From: Dromaius novaehollandiae
Lineage: Eukaryota > Chordata > Aves > Casuariiformes > Dromaiidae
Direction of reading: 5' to 3'
Assembly: GCF_036370855.1 (NCBI RefSeq)
Contig: NC_088132.1
Location: forward strand, 59,620,841 to 59,684,840
DNA length: 64,000 bases
Both the position numbers and the translations under genes were made by a program. Shown here in pieces: positions 38,751 through 64,000 of the stretch. The notes beneath the pieces are model-generated. The model had not been told where the DNA came from, did not search any database, and saw nothing but the letters and a program-made list of their open reading frames with translations. Numbering within the stretch: position 1 is the stretch's first letter; every line of letters begins with the position of its first letter.

Positions 38751-39422
38751 TGTTACAAGACAACCCTGAGAAGCTCAGAAAGAATGTTTGAAGTAGGTAG
38801 ATTTGGATAACTTCTATCTTAGATAGAATTTGCTTAGCATGAGTAGCCGCACACTTGCTTAGCATGAGTAGCTACATTTGCTGAAGCCTTAGGCCGCGCT
38901 CCTAGTTCGGTAAGAAAGGGCCCCAGAGCTGGTGCAGGCTGGAAAGATAAGGGAGTTACAAGCAGTCTGCATTCCTGTGCCCCACTCTCCAAAAGGGAGG
39001 ATGTCAAGGCTGTGAAATAAGGCCTGTTTGGGCGCCAGGACCTTGGGAAGCAAAGCCTCCTCTCACTGTTGAAACAGTGTTAATCAAGGGGTCTGGATTA
39101 TGTCCTCTTCCTCAGGACCTTGGGAGATAACGTCTACTGACCCAGCTGGGGCAGTGTTAATTGACCAGGACCTTGAGAAGCAGGGGTGGGACCCAGGGAA
39201 TGAAGAAATCACTAACCAATCAGTGTAAAAGGGAAAGTCGCAAATCTGGCAATTTGTTTGTATAAATGCTACTTGAAAAGTTGGGGGGGTGTGCTCAATT
39301 TGTGGGAAACCACTGAGCACCCAGGCTTGCGCAACTCTGAAATAAATAAACAAATGTCTCTCCTGAGTGTGTAATTATTGGCTTATTGCACACCGGGCAA
39401 TGAATCCGCTTTTCGGACAACA
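38751..39422 (+). mobile_element. Solo LTR 2, same family, internally deleted
   Basis: 672-bp element with the same ends (TGTTACAAGA to CGGACAACA) and the same order of signals: CAGGACCTTGGGA-type repeats (39036, 39113, 39166), CCAAT at 39216, TATAAA at 39261-39266 and AATAAA at 39341-39346. It is flanked by its own 4-bp duplication ATAT (38747-38750 and 39423-39426), different from that of LTR 1, so it is a separate insertion. Compared with LTR 1 it lacks about 215 bp of U3 near the 5' end. It carries a local duplication of TTGCTTAGCATGAGTAGC (38830-38847 and 38855-38872). No retroviral genes are attached. Confidence 0.9.
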
Positions 39423-42235
39423 ATATGATGAATCAGTACTGCATAATCTGGTGTTCTACTGGGAACTGAAGAACCCAGAGTTACTGTAAGGGTAGAGTTT
39501 ACAAGAAGCATGTGTGTGCTTTATTTTTAATTGTGTTCTAACATCTGCATATACTCAGAGACAGGGTATTTACCACTGATTAATTCTGTCAGATTATTTA
39601 GGTGCAAAGGACACCAGCTTGCAGGGGTCCCAGAGGGGAGCAGCAGCGGCAGCCATGGCCTCAGGTGGGGCCAAGTCAAAACCAGGAGTAGGAATCTAAG
39701 CACACAAATGTGCAGCTCCTCACCCAAAGACGGGGCAGGAAAAGAACTGAACCATGTGAGAGAAAGCAGTAGGGCCAGCAAACAGGCAGTGGAAAACCAC
39801 TGATATCTTTTAACTTTGAAACCTAGTCAGGTTCTTGAAGCATGTGGTTAAGACATAGGAACGGAAACATCACAGAATAATGAGAAGTCAGCAAAACTAT
39901 GTCCATTTCCTATTTCTGTTCCAGACTTCTTGTACAACCACGAGCAAGCCAGCTGGTCAGGCTTTGCTTAATTTTCACATCTGTAAAATCAACTCAAAAC
40001 ATGAAGGAGAATCTGAGGTTTTATTTAAAAATAAAATTGTTGAAGTCAACTTTTTTGCAAGGAGAGCCTAAGAAAGGTGTCTTACAGGTATAGCAGAAGA
40101 ATACAAGTGGCTGTACCCCAAGTCAGCATATCAAGAGGTTGTAAGTGAGAAAAGAAAACTCCCTTCATGCAGTGCAGTGCTTTACTAATTCAATCACCCC
40201 TCATGTTCCCAACAATTGGGGCCCAGCTGCGTTCCACACCAAACACGACATGAAAAGTCAGATGAGCTAACAAGAGCTGGGAAGGGAGACCAACACTTGT
40301 CCAGATTAATGAGAGGATTCAAAGCTACATCATCACAGTCTCAGTGCAGCATCCCAGTGATACATGCTCATTTAGCAGTTTACATCTGGTGCTTAATCCA
40401 AAGTGTAAACTCATCTCACTGCCCCTCCTTGCATTCCCACATTAGCTTCATGCTTTGTGTGGTAGCAACAAGCATTTAGTGGGTGGGGAACAACACTGAC
40501 TTCACAGCTCCAGACAGGTCTGTTAATGCCAGTGCTATTAGCACTGACAGAAATAAATCCAGCTCCTGCATTGAAGAAAACAGTGGAGCTCTATATAGGA
40601 CTTTTCAATCAGCTAGTCAGAGCAGCCCAGGGCTCCGGGATGTACCTGGTGTTTTCAAATGAAAAATTAATCACCAGAGAGGCCTGAACTTCCCCACTGT
40701 GTTTCTGGCATGCATTAGGCAGGCTAATAGGTATGTAATGAGCAGACATTACCACACAAGAAGTGTCACTGTAAAACTATCCATGTTTAGAATAAGATTT
40801 ACCTCCACCAAGTAGACAGATTATCTCTATTTTTACTAGCCAGAAATCTCCAACCAGTAATTCCTGCCTCAAATAGTTCCTCTTGGCAGGGTAAAGAGTG
40901 TCTCTTTGAAGAAATGCTAATTCTGATTTAGGGCTTTCAAGCGATAGTAATCTATGGCATCAGAAAAGAAAGGCAAGGTGCTTTGGCCTTGCTTTATAGA
41001 AGGAATTTTACAAACATAGATTTAAAAAGATTTAACAAATCAGGACAGGAGAAAATAAACATATGCCAGCCCCAAAGATCATACAGCCTGAGGGAGGTAT
41101 GGGAGGATGAAGGGAGGCATGAAGTGCCCCTGTAGGACAGTAGCACACTGAGCAGTACCCAGGAATGGACTTACCATTCTGATCTCAGTTCAGATGTTGA
41201 GGGGAGAGGATGGGAGGAAAGTGCTCGGTTAGAAGTTGTAACCACACGGCTCTTTCCAGAAAAAATAATGCTGGTAAGAAGCCAGTTGCGCCCTGGGAGC
41301 AAGACACATTCCTCACTCAGAGCATACACAAGCAGAGTGGAGTTACGGGCAGTATCTGAAGTCCCAGAAGCATGTCACTTTGAGCCACTCGCCTTCAGGC
41401 AGCCTACAAAATTCTGCCTGTGAGGTACCCAGTCCTGTTCCATATGCACTGCTGACGGACAGCACCTGCTGTGGCACATCAGCTTTGCTCAAGTCACCAG
41501 GAAAAGCACCAACCTCAGAACTCAACCGGAGTTTCATTTGCATATACTGCACCTTTACATGCATCTGCTTTGCCCCTTCCAAACTAATTTCTACATGATT
41601 TATTGTAACAGAAGCAAAGACCCACTACCCCTTCACCGCGGAAAGAACAGTTATTACTACCTCTACAGAGAACTCAAAAGACATGAGTGCTGAAGGAGAA
41701 AGCTTTTTGGCATAGCATGGGGAAGTTATAACTTACCAGAACACTCAAAGACTACAGGCTTCCTCAGTACTCACATACTGTGAACCAGCTCAGTGTATTT
41801 ATGCTAAGAATAGTAGGATGCTGCTCTGTTCACACCTTGTGAAATGCAGCAGTAATTTAGAATGATGCTCCCATTATACTGTAACTACATGATTTTTTCA
41901 GTATTTAAAAGAAAGAAATTTCAGTTTGTGCCAACTGGTGAAGAGAAGAGCACAGAAAAGTCTGCCTCCAATGAAAAGAGAAATATACCACTAGGCTGTT
42001 TTTCCAGTTGAAATGAAATATAAAAAAATCTTTCCAAATGTAAATGCAACCAGAAAGAAAACAAAAACAGATTCTATTACATGTGGGGATGGCCCCTTAC
42101 ATATAATGCAAATTTATGCTTTATGTGCCTATTAAAATACAAAAGATTTGAAACTGCTTTTTAAGTAAATGGATATTGCACTTGAACCTAGCAATCAGAC
42201 ATCAGTCAAAAATGTGGTTATGGGAAGGAAGAGGA

Positions 42236-42261
42236 GTGTGTGTGTGTGTGTGTGTGTGTGT
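42236..42261. repeat. (GT)13 microsatellite
   Basis: Thirteen GT units in the intergenic region. Confidence 0.95.
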
Positions 42262-43524
42262 TCTGGAAATCACAGCTCAAATCCAGGCTGGACCTCTCAC
42301 ACAGCTAACAACCTAACTGCTATGATGTTTGCTGGAATAGCAGCTTCCTGTAGAAGAGACATTCCAGTTAAGGAGAGCCCTATGCAAGAGTATGATCAGA
42401 CAGTAACAATAATTTAACACCTAGGAGTTTTACCTGTGTGACTGCAAGGCCATTGCAGTCTTGGTGGCTACAGGCCATAATAAACTCATGAGCACCTTTA
42501 ATTTTTTTTAAGTATATACCAGCACCTGGTAAATCAGGGAAGTTTCCTGGGGATTACAGACCACTTCTCTCCAAATCCTCCTAGGTAACTGACAGCTTCC
42601 AGAACCTTTGGAAATCTTCCAAAAGTCAGTGTATCTAGGAATCACGCCAGGAACAGCCTCCACAGCATAGTACAGACCAGCTGTAGACCTGACGGAAAGC
42701 AAGTGGGAACAGCCCACTTAGATGCAAAGGTGATGGTTAGCAGTTGCAGCACCGCAGAGGTATCTTAATGTCTGGCTTAGTGAGCAAAGCACAAGGGTGG
42801 TGGGTATTTGCTCATTTGGGGCACACACACCATGTACAGCTAATTCCAGTATCTGCCAAGAGCACAGTGTCACGAGTTACTCTTTTAGCTCACATTTCTT
42901 GGTTATTACACCTTATTTATTTGCATCTCCAGTTTTCACTCTGCTAAAAAAGAACAAAAAACAAAAAAAACCAAACACCCAAACATTACAATAATAGCTG
43001 TAAAGAGTCCAGTTAGACTTAGAAAGAAAACAAACTCAATTTCGTGCTGTCTTTTGATGCTTAAGCTTTTAGGATTTATACTTTCAGGCTGTCAGTCACC
43101 CCAGGAGCTAGAGACCACATCTCCCACTGGCAACTTTAGAAAAAAACATTAATCAGCTTGGGATCTAGTAACACAGACTCCTAATCTGTAGTATTTATTA
43201 CTGCTGTAATTGGAAGGTCACCTTCAAGGCTGTTGGGGGGAGTGCAGGAAAGCATGTGAAGCAACTATCACAGCAGAGAGAGCACTGAATGATTTGTCAA
43301 AGCAAGGAAAGGGTTCAAAGGCAAACAAAGAGCAACCTGCAACTATATATCTCTGAGATGGGGTGGGAACAGAGATCGTCAGCAGCTGGGGAGCCAGATA
43401 TGCATGCGTAACTGGCCTTTCCAGACCATCAGGTTGGTCATTATGGTAAATGATGGTATCTTCCACTACATCTTTATTAGTATTCTGTAATTCACACTAA
43501 TCTTTTCTAGCTGGTAGTAGTTCT

Positions 43525-43545
43525 AAAAAAAAAAAAAAAAAAAAA
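43525..43545. repeat. Poly-A tract
   Basis: Twenty-one consecutive A followed by GG and more A. No retrogene or SINE body was recognised beside it. Confidence 0.9.
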
Positions 43546-46500
43546 GGAAAAAAATTACAAACTTAAGAACTGGTCAAAATTGGTTAGACTGTGATCAAAT
43601 TAAGTGTATTAAATGGCTTGTTGGACTTGAAACAGATCATTGCATTTGAAGCTTTTAGTATTAAAAAGCCTGATATTTCAAGGCAAATTTGCTAAATCCT
43701 TAAAGAAAAAAAGAAAAAAAAGAGCTTTTTGGTATACTAGTAAAGTGGTTGCTTAGTTCTTTTTTCACCCCAATGTTAATTCAAAGTGGATTAAAATCTG
43801 CATTGTTTATTAAGAAAATGTACCAACTAAAGCTTGTAAATCAGCATCTGAACTTCTTCAATTTTATGCCTGACAGATCAAAATAGATATCTACCATAAT
43901 ATACAAAGGTAAAAAGTATGGTGGCACTGCCCTTCTGCAGTGCCGAGATGCTGATGTGAGAATAGCAGAGGAAGCTCCTGAATGTATTGCTAAGTTTCAA
44001 GTAGCAAGAAAAAGACAGATTTATTTTTATCAGCTTGGTAATAGAATTCTTTAGAATTGGCAGATTACAACCATTTGTTTACGATCTTTTAATTTACTTT
44101 GACAATGAACATGTTTCTTACAGAAAACTGACACTCCCTCAGGGATTGCAAATCCACACAGGATGGCCTAAGCCTGCTTTGAAAGTACCTGCCTACCAGC
44201 CTGTCCCAAACTGGAGGTTTCCCAAAAGCAAACCACACAGTTCACATCCTGTTGTCAAGGTCAGTTTCAGGAAACTGTCAGCATCCCTACTACCTACATG
44301 ACACAAATCTCTTGTAGCAGGCAATAAACAATATTCCACCACATGTGCTGCCTAATAACAGTGAAATGCCCCCTTCTCCTTCCCCTTTCCCTTTATACCC
44401 TTCTGTTTTTTTCACAGTAATGAATGTTGGGTCGAATGTATGTAGGGCTGTGAACTGCAGCCCTCTATGAATTGACAGCACTATATGAGATGGTCACAAC
44501 ACTGATGGCCTATCTACTGGCTATACAGCAAGTCTCTTAGAAAATTCTCATCTAGAGTCTACCTGCCTGCCGATTCGATTCTTTGGAAGGAAAAGACAGA
44601 AACCCACCCCAGTAGTTTTATTTGAAATAATAAGAGTCTCTGAAACGGGATAAATAGAAGTTTTCTAAATAATTTGTCCACAAATGGGAAAACAATAATT
44701 AAAATGACTAATTGAACATAGAGATGATATGAAGACAGTTCAACAGCATCAAAACCAAGATTTTATTTCAGCTTTACTTAGGGCAATTTGAAAGAGAAAA
44801 GTTGGTATTATGAAATGAACAAAATTTAGCCAAGTGTTTCAGATTTGTCAGAGAAATGCGAGTTGAAGTACTCAAGCTAGTGAGAACTGAGCTGCTTTTA
44901 AAGCCCTCCTCCTAGGTGGGTTTTATAGAAAGGACAAATTTAATTCTCATCAGCTCTTCAGGAAGAGAAGAATCATCAAGTTTTTCTAAGCAGCACTGTA
45001 GCTATTGTGGTGAACCTTTAAACAGAATTAAAAGGAAAGCCATGATTTTGGGGCCAGAAACAGACTGAAGCCATGCATGTCTCTTCCCCAGCCTCCCACA
45101 TTATGGGGTATCAGCAAGATGCATGCCAAAACACAGCCTGCTAAGTGTTTCAAACGTTCAGTTTGGCTCTTCAAGAAAGTTTCCCTTCCTCAGCCAGATA
45201 GCCTAGATCCAGACCTATCCCTACTTTATCTCATTATTTTATTAAAGCCATTTGGAGAGAATACCATACACTTCAGACAAGGTTGACTGAGTTGAGTATA
45301 AAAATACAAGGCTGAATGAATGGAACAGAGGAATTTGAAGAAAAAGCAGGTTAAAACTGTAGCTTTTTTCTAACAATCCTTCCCTTCTCTCTGAGAAGGA
45401 AATGAGTGTTAAAAACTCAGAGATGATGCCGGCAACTAAAATTGCAGCGTTGGAAAACAACTGTTAAATTGGAGCACATGGAGTGTGAATAACTGTGCAC
45501 CAGAAGAAACTGCAAAGCAGGAGTTAGGAGAATGATGCATCTACAGCAAGTTATGAGAAAAAGAACAGCCACCAAATCCAAGAAAGAACACAGGTAAAAC
45601 AGTTCTTTTCACAGAAAGAACTGGCAGTGCTTGCTGAAGTGCTGACAGCATCAAGACCACGCCATGGATAAGGCCATACAACAGATGCAAACAACAACAG
45701 TATGATACAACTCAACCTGGCTCTGAGCCTTCTTTGTTGGAAGAACATAAAGGCTACAGAGATCACGCAGCGCTGACACCAACCAAGAACCAGGGAGGCA
45801 AGATGAGGATGTGATAGCTAGAAGTCCTTGTTCTCCATGTCACCACAAGTAATCTTGGTCTCTGTGAGAAAATGAAATCAGTTTTGTTTAAAATAGAGAT
45901 CACTACCTCTTTCTGTATTGTATGCTCTTGCAATGAGTTTTGGTACATTTATAGTGGCAATACAGTGGAAGGAAGAAAAAAGATTTCGCTTAAGCTGTAT
46001 AAGCAACAATATCAGTACAATATATAGAAGCTACTCAAATTCCAGTATCAGTAAGTCTCAACATAAGAGCTGCTGAGTTTGCAAAGGGTACTAACCTTTC
46101 AGGAGGAAAGGGAAGGGATTCCTGACAAAAAGATGGCAAGGTCAGAGAAATTTTCTCAACCAAAGAAAGGAGGCATTTAGATTATGTTCCAGTTTGCACA
46201 AGTGTACAAGACAGACTTGAGTTTGCACAAGCAGGTACACTGCAGGCTCAAGACTTGGCTTCTGTTCAGAATCACAACCACCAAGTAAACTGCAGCAGCT
46301 GTATGTTCAAAGAGCTGTTGTGATACAAGACAGACTGTCAAAGCTGAAGTATTATTAACATGGAATAAAGCCTGCAAGGTAAGCTATTCACAGATCAAGC
46401 AGTATTTAGATGACTCATTGCATCTGATTGCATATTAAGCTATAGCCACCAGAAGTCTGAGATATTCCTTTCAGAGTTCTTTCAGCCACCCAAATCACAA

Positions 46501-48445
46501 AAGCGAAGTGAACTATCCGAAAGCCTGAGATTAAGAAGAGATACTGTGCTTATCCTTCTTCTAATCTTTCCTTATTCTATATGTACATATGCTTTATCTA
46601 TGCACAACAACAATAAGGAGAGCAAGACAGTTTTAGTCTCTGACACAGAGGGCTTCATTCATGAACACAACTGAAGCCAGGAGTTATAGGTGAGTCATTG
46701 TATACATCCCCAGCCCCCAACCCGATGTATAGTGCAGAGCATGTCAAATGAATTGCTATGTGGGAGCTGAAGGATAGAAGTTTAGAAGCTATCCTATTAT
46801 ACAGGAAAAATTGTAAGTCTCTTCTGTGGTAAATACATGGCTGGAAGCATACAAGTCAGTAGCACACATCACAAAACACCTGATGCCATCTCACTTCAAC
46901 CCCAATCTTATAGAGCACAGTAACTGTGCTCTGTACATCCACAAATACTGAATATCCATCAAATGAACTACCTGCTCTGTCACTTTTGCCAATAGGAGCT
47001 TGGGGGATTGCTACTTGTTCCACCAGAAAAAGTTTCCCTTCTGGGAAAGGTATTGTCTACGCACATACAGTCAGTGTTCAGCAAGAAGCACAAGAGATAG
47101 AATACTTAGAACTGTCACTGCCCTACAAACAGTATTTGTTATACCCAAGAGTTAGGATACTCACTGGAAAATGAAGTACTTTTTTTTTTTTTTTATGGGC
47201 TGGAGGTTTCAGGGCTTTGAAGTCCAGTCAGAGTGCTGCCCTAGAGGAGTTGAATGCAAAAAGATTTACAAGAACTCCTAACTCTCTTCCCTACTCAGAT
47301 TAACTTATTTTTGAACATATGCCTGTGAGAAATAGGACTTCAGTTCTCCTCTTAACCCTCCAGCCTGCACTCAGGATCCTGATGTTCAATTATACAGACA
47401 GTAAAAACTGCTATAATCAAAGTTATTTGATAAAGACTTTTTCTACAGAGCCTATTAGATCTTAGTAGGAAATTAAAGTTTAATTTTCAATTGCCAACAA
47501 CATACAGCACAGTAGGGTATCTAGTGTCTAGTAACTCTTCTCCCTCCAAAGGCCAATATACTTCAAATTGGCTCAAGGTAGGAGTCAAATGAAGTATCAC
47601 ATAGGAGCAATAAGATGGTTACTCTTCCTCTACAAGTCTCAATCTTCAGCCAAGATGCTTGCCACATCAGAAAACAGAACACTGAAAGTAGCTCACAGGC
47701 GGGAAACGACAATGGCTCACCAGGTGCCCCAGAGATCCACTGCACAACAGGGGTGGGCATGCAGTTAAGCTACATCAACAGCACCTACTGGCTTGTTTCT
47801 TCCCACTGCAGAAATCTGGTTACTCAGCAGCCACTTTGCAGCACGGGTTGGGAATCAGGCAAGAGAGCTGAGCCCAGCATCTGCACTATGAAATGCTCAA
47901 CAGCCACAGGTTGACAGGAGGGCTGGTATAGCTTTCCCAGCTGGATCTCCCTCCATCCCTTATTGCAATCTTGAGGCTGTGAAGGAAACAGTATTTATAT
48001 GCTCTCAGAACACTTCTCCTGGAAAACTCAAGTCTGAACAAAACTTCACAATCTATGCGTATTTTTAATATAGTAGATGACTTGGAAAGTCTTAAGACAT
48101 CTGCTGAGAGAGCATGTGCAAACTTGTTTGTTATTACACTGGCATATTAACTGGAACAGAAAAGCATCCTGCCTTTCCCTTATAAGGATACAGTTTTTCC
48201 AACATCTATTATCGGCTGGCAGATGTTCACGTGTACACTTAAGCTCCAGGTGAGAAGGCTGTATTTGCAAGTTTCCTCAGGATGGACATCTGTACAGGAC
48301 AGCATGTAATTCAGTGTAAAGGCTCTGCTAAATTAATCTGTAGCCAGCAAGCAGTTTTGACAGAATTACTATCTCCAAGCATGAGTCAAAGTAGTAAGAC
48401 AGCAAATCAAGAGAAAGGAATCTTGTTCTTTTCTTTAAAAACACT

Positions 48446-48451
48446 TTTATT
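48446..48451 (-). terminator. Polyadenylation signal of CDK7
   Basis: AATAAA on the minus strand (48451 to 48446), about 170 bp after the CDK7 stop codon. It predicts a short 3' UTR ending near 48,425. It is the first such signal downstream of the stop and is followed by a T-rich stretch. Confidence 0.7.
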
Positions 48452-48620
48452 CAAAAAAGAAGTAAGGTTAATGAAACCTCGGATTCAGTAATGAAGTACT
48501 GAATTCACATTTTACATATGCAAATATTACAAAATAACCATCCAGTGACTATTACAGCATTTTTCAATGGTTGGGACTCGGGTCATTTGATCACTCATTT
48601 TCATCCACCATCCACAGCAA

Positions 48621-63014
<14,394 letters not shown>

Positions 63015-64000
63015 CTACATTAAAAGAAAGATGACAAAGATGAAACAAAATTTAAAACTTTGTATTAAACTCCAACCAAGAAACTTCTTATTCTGTGACT
63101 TGCTATTAAAATCTGCTTCCTCTCTGCTCAAAAACTGATTTCAGTTTGTGACTTGTCGAGTACATTGCTGCAGTGGAGGTATACTTTTTCCACAGCAAGT
63201 TGGTTCGACACCACAGTAGTCAGATTTATATTATGAAGCTACATATGCCCCCTTTCGGCAAAAAGGGAAAGTTTTAGCACAAGTTTAGAAAAACTGCCTT
63301 TAATTTTCAGGTTATAGTAAGCTTATTTTTGTTTTAAAGAAAAGGCACGTCTTGCAAATATCAGTTCCTCAAAGTGTTTCATTTCCAGAGGGATGCAAAA
63401 TGACAAGACTCATAAAAGTACCCTTTTTTTTAAAAATAGCATTAATAAGGTACACCACGCTCCTGTGTTGTGGCATAGAAATATAGCAACCTAAACCTGC
63501 TCACCCTAGCTTGACTCCTACAACAGCTGGATTTTATAAAGTGGAGACTGGGAGGTACATTTTGGCAGTCACACTGCGCTGCATCAAATCATGATTACTG
63601 CAAGGTAACAATTCCTTCTTCAAAGATGGTAGTATGTGTGGCTCCTACAAACATGACTGGCAAACTAGCGCTACTGTAGTATGTTGTCCAAGAAGAGTTT
63701 CAGCTATGCATGAGCTGAACAACAGCAGACCTATTCTCCCAAACTCTGGATTTAACACATCAGACTGTACCACGGTTTTGGGCAAAGCTATGTGGATTAC
63801 TCTACACTCCTGCTTTGCCTATTTTAATTGCCTATTTTAGAATCAAGCAGATGATGTTTGCTTTCAGGTGGGCAAGCCCCAAGATTCAGCAAGAAAGATG
63901 CCATGTGTGCTACCAGATAACACAGGGAAACCAGACATGATCCAGGTCACTGTTTTAAAAACATCTTTGAACTATTGCTGAATGTTCTATAGGCCAGAAG
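63015..64000 (-). other. CDK7 intron upstream of exon 4 (partial)
   Basis: The sequence from the exon 4 acceptor to the right edge shows no exon for the Gly-rich loop or ATP-binding Lys of CDK7. Those exons must lie beyond the window. A small plus-strand frame at 63,634-63,840 has no family features. Confidence 0.7.

Larger units (their letters stand above)
39427..48420. other. Intergenic region between CDK7 and SERINC5
   Basis: About 9 kb with no recognisable exon, RNA gene or large mobile element on either strand. It contains a GT microsatellite at 42.24 kb, a 21-base poly-A at 43.5 kb and a poly-T tract at about 47.18 kb. All frames are short and without motifs. Decayed repeats too old to see by eye are possible. 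Confidence 0.65.

Noticed and set aside
37213..39422. A single provirus with two LTRs and a short interior
   Set aside because: Each LTR has its own distinct 4-bp target duplication, and the spacer shows no primer-binding site, polypurine tract or retroviral gene.
43501..43560. Poly-A tail of a retrogene or SINE at 43.5 kb
   Set aside because: No recognisable element body or target-site duplication could be found beside the 21-base A tract.
44035..44301. 88-codon plus-strand frame in the intergenic region
   Set aside because: No motif, no splice partner and no promoter were seen. Its length is compatible with chance in AT-rich DNA.

Overview
This is vertebrate nuclear DNA, most likely from a bird. 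The evidence is a spliced gene structure with compact introns, a CpG-island promoter, a decayed CR1-type LINE fragment and solo LTRs. A turtle or crocodilian is not excluded. No bacterial-style operon, CRISPR array, rRNA or tRNA gene was seen. Two protein-coding genes account for most of the window, both read on the minus strand. LAYOUT. From 1 to 36,734 lies SERINC5 (serine incorporator 5), complete in its coding region. It has 12 coding exons joining in phase into 1,389 bp (462 codons plus stop). Its start codon is in a dense CpG island at about 36.7 kb, its stop is at 1,814, and its 3' UTR runs toward or past the left edge. From 37.2 to 39.4 kb, just upstream of the SERINC5 promoter, are two related solo LTRs of an endogenous retrovirus (37,213-38,099 and 38,751-39,422). 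Both read on the plus strand, and each has its own 4-bp target-site duplication. From 39.4 to 48.4 kb there is an intergenic stretch in which I recognise no gene. From 48.4 kb to the right edge lies CDK7 (cyclin-dependent kinase 7), of which nine 3' coding exons are present (878 bp). These run from the end of the ATP-lobe region through the catalytic core to the C-terminus. The exons for about the first 53 residues lie beyond the right edge. A 5'-truncated CR1 LINE relic lies in the CDK7 intron at 61.6-62.3 kb. FUNCTION. The two genes are not a functional unit. SERINC5 encodes a multi-pass membrane protein known in mammals as a retroviral restriction factor and lipid scramblase. CDK7 encodes the kinase of the CAK/TFIIH complex. 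Both are on human 5q but well apart there, so the head-to-tail adjacency suggests a rearranged, probably Z-linked avian block. Most other open frames are chance frames in introns or in GC-rich DNA. The most notable features are the solo LTR about 0.5 kb from the start codon of an antiretroviral gene, the paired solo LTRs with separate duplications, and the Thr350/Val352 state in the cytoplasmic loop of SERINC5. I found no convincing new biological system.
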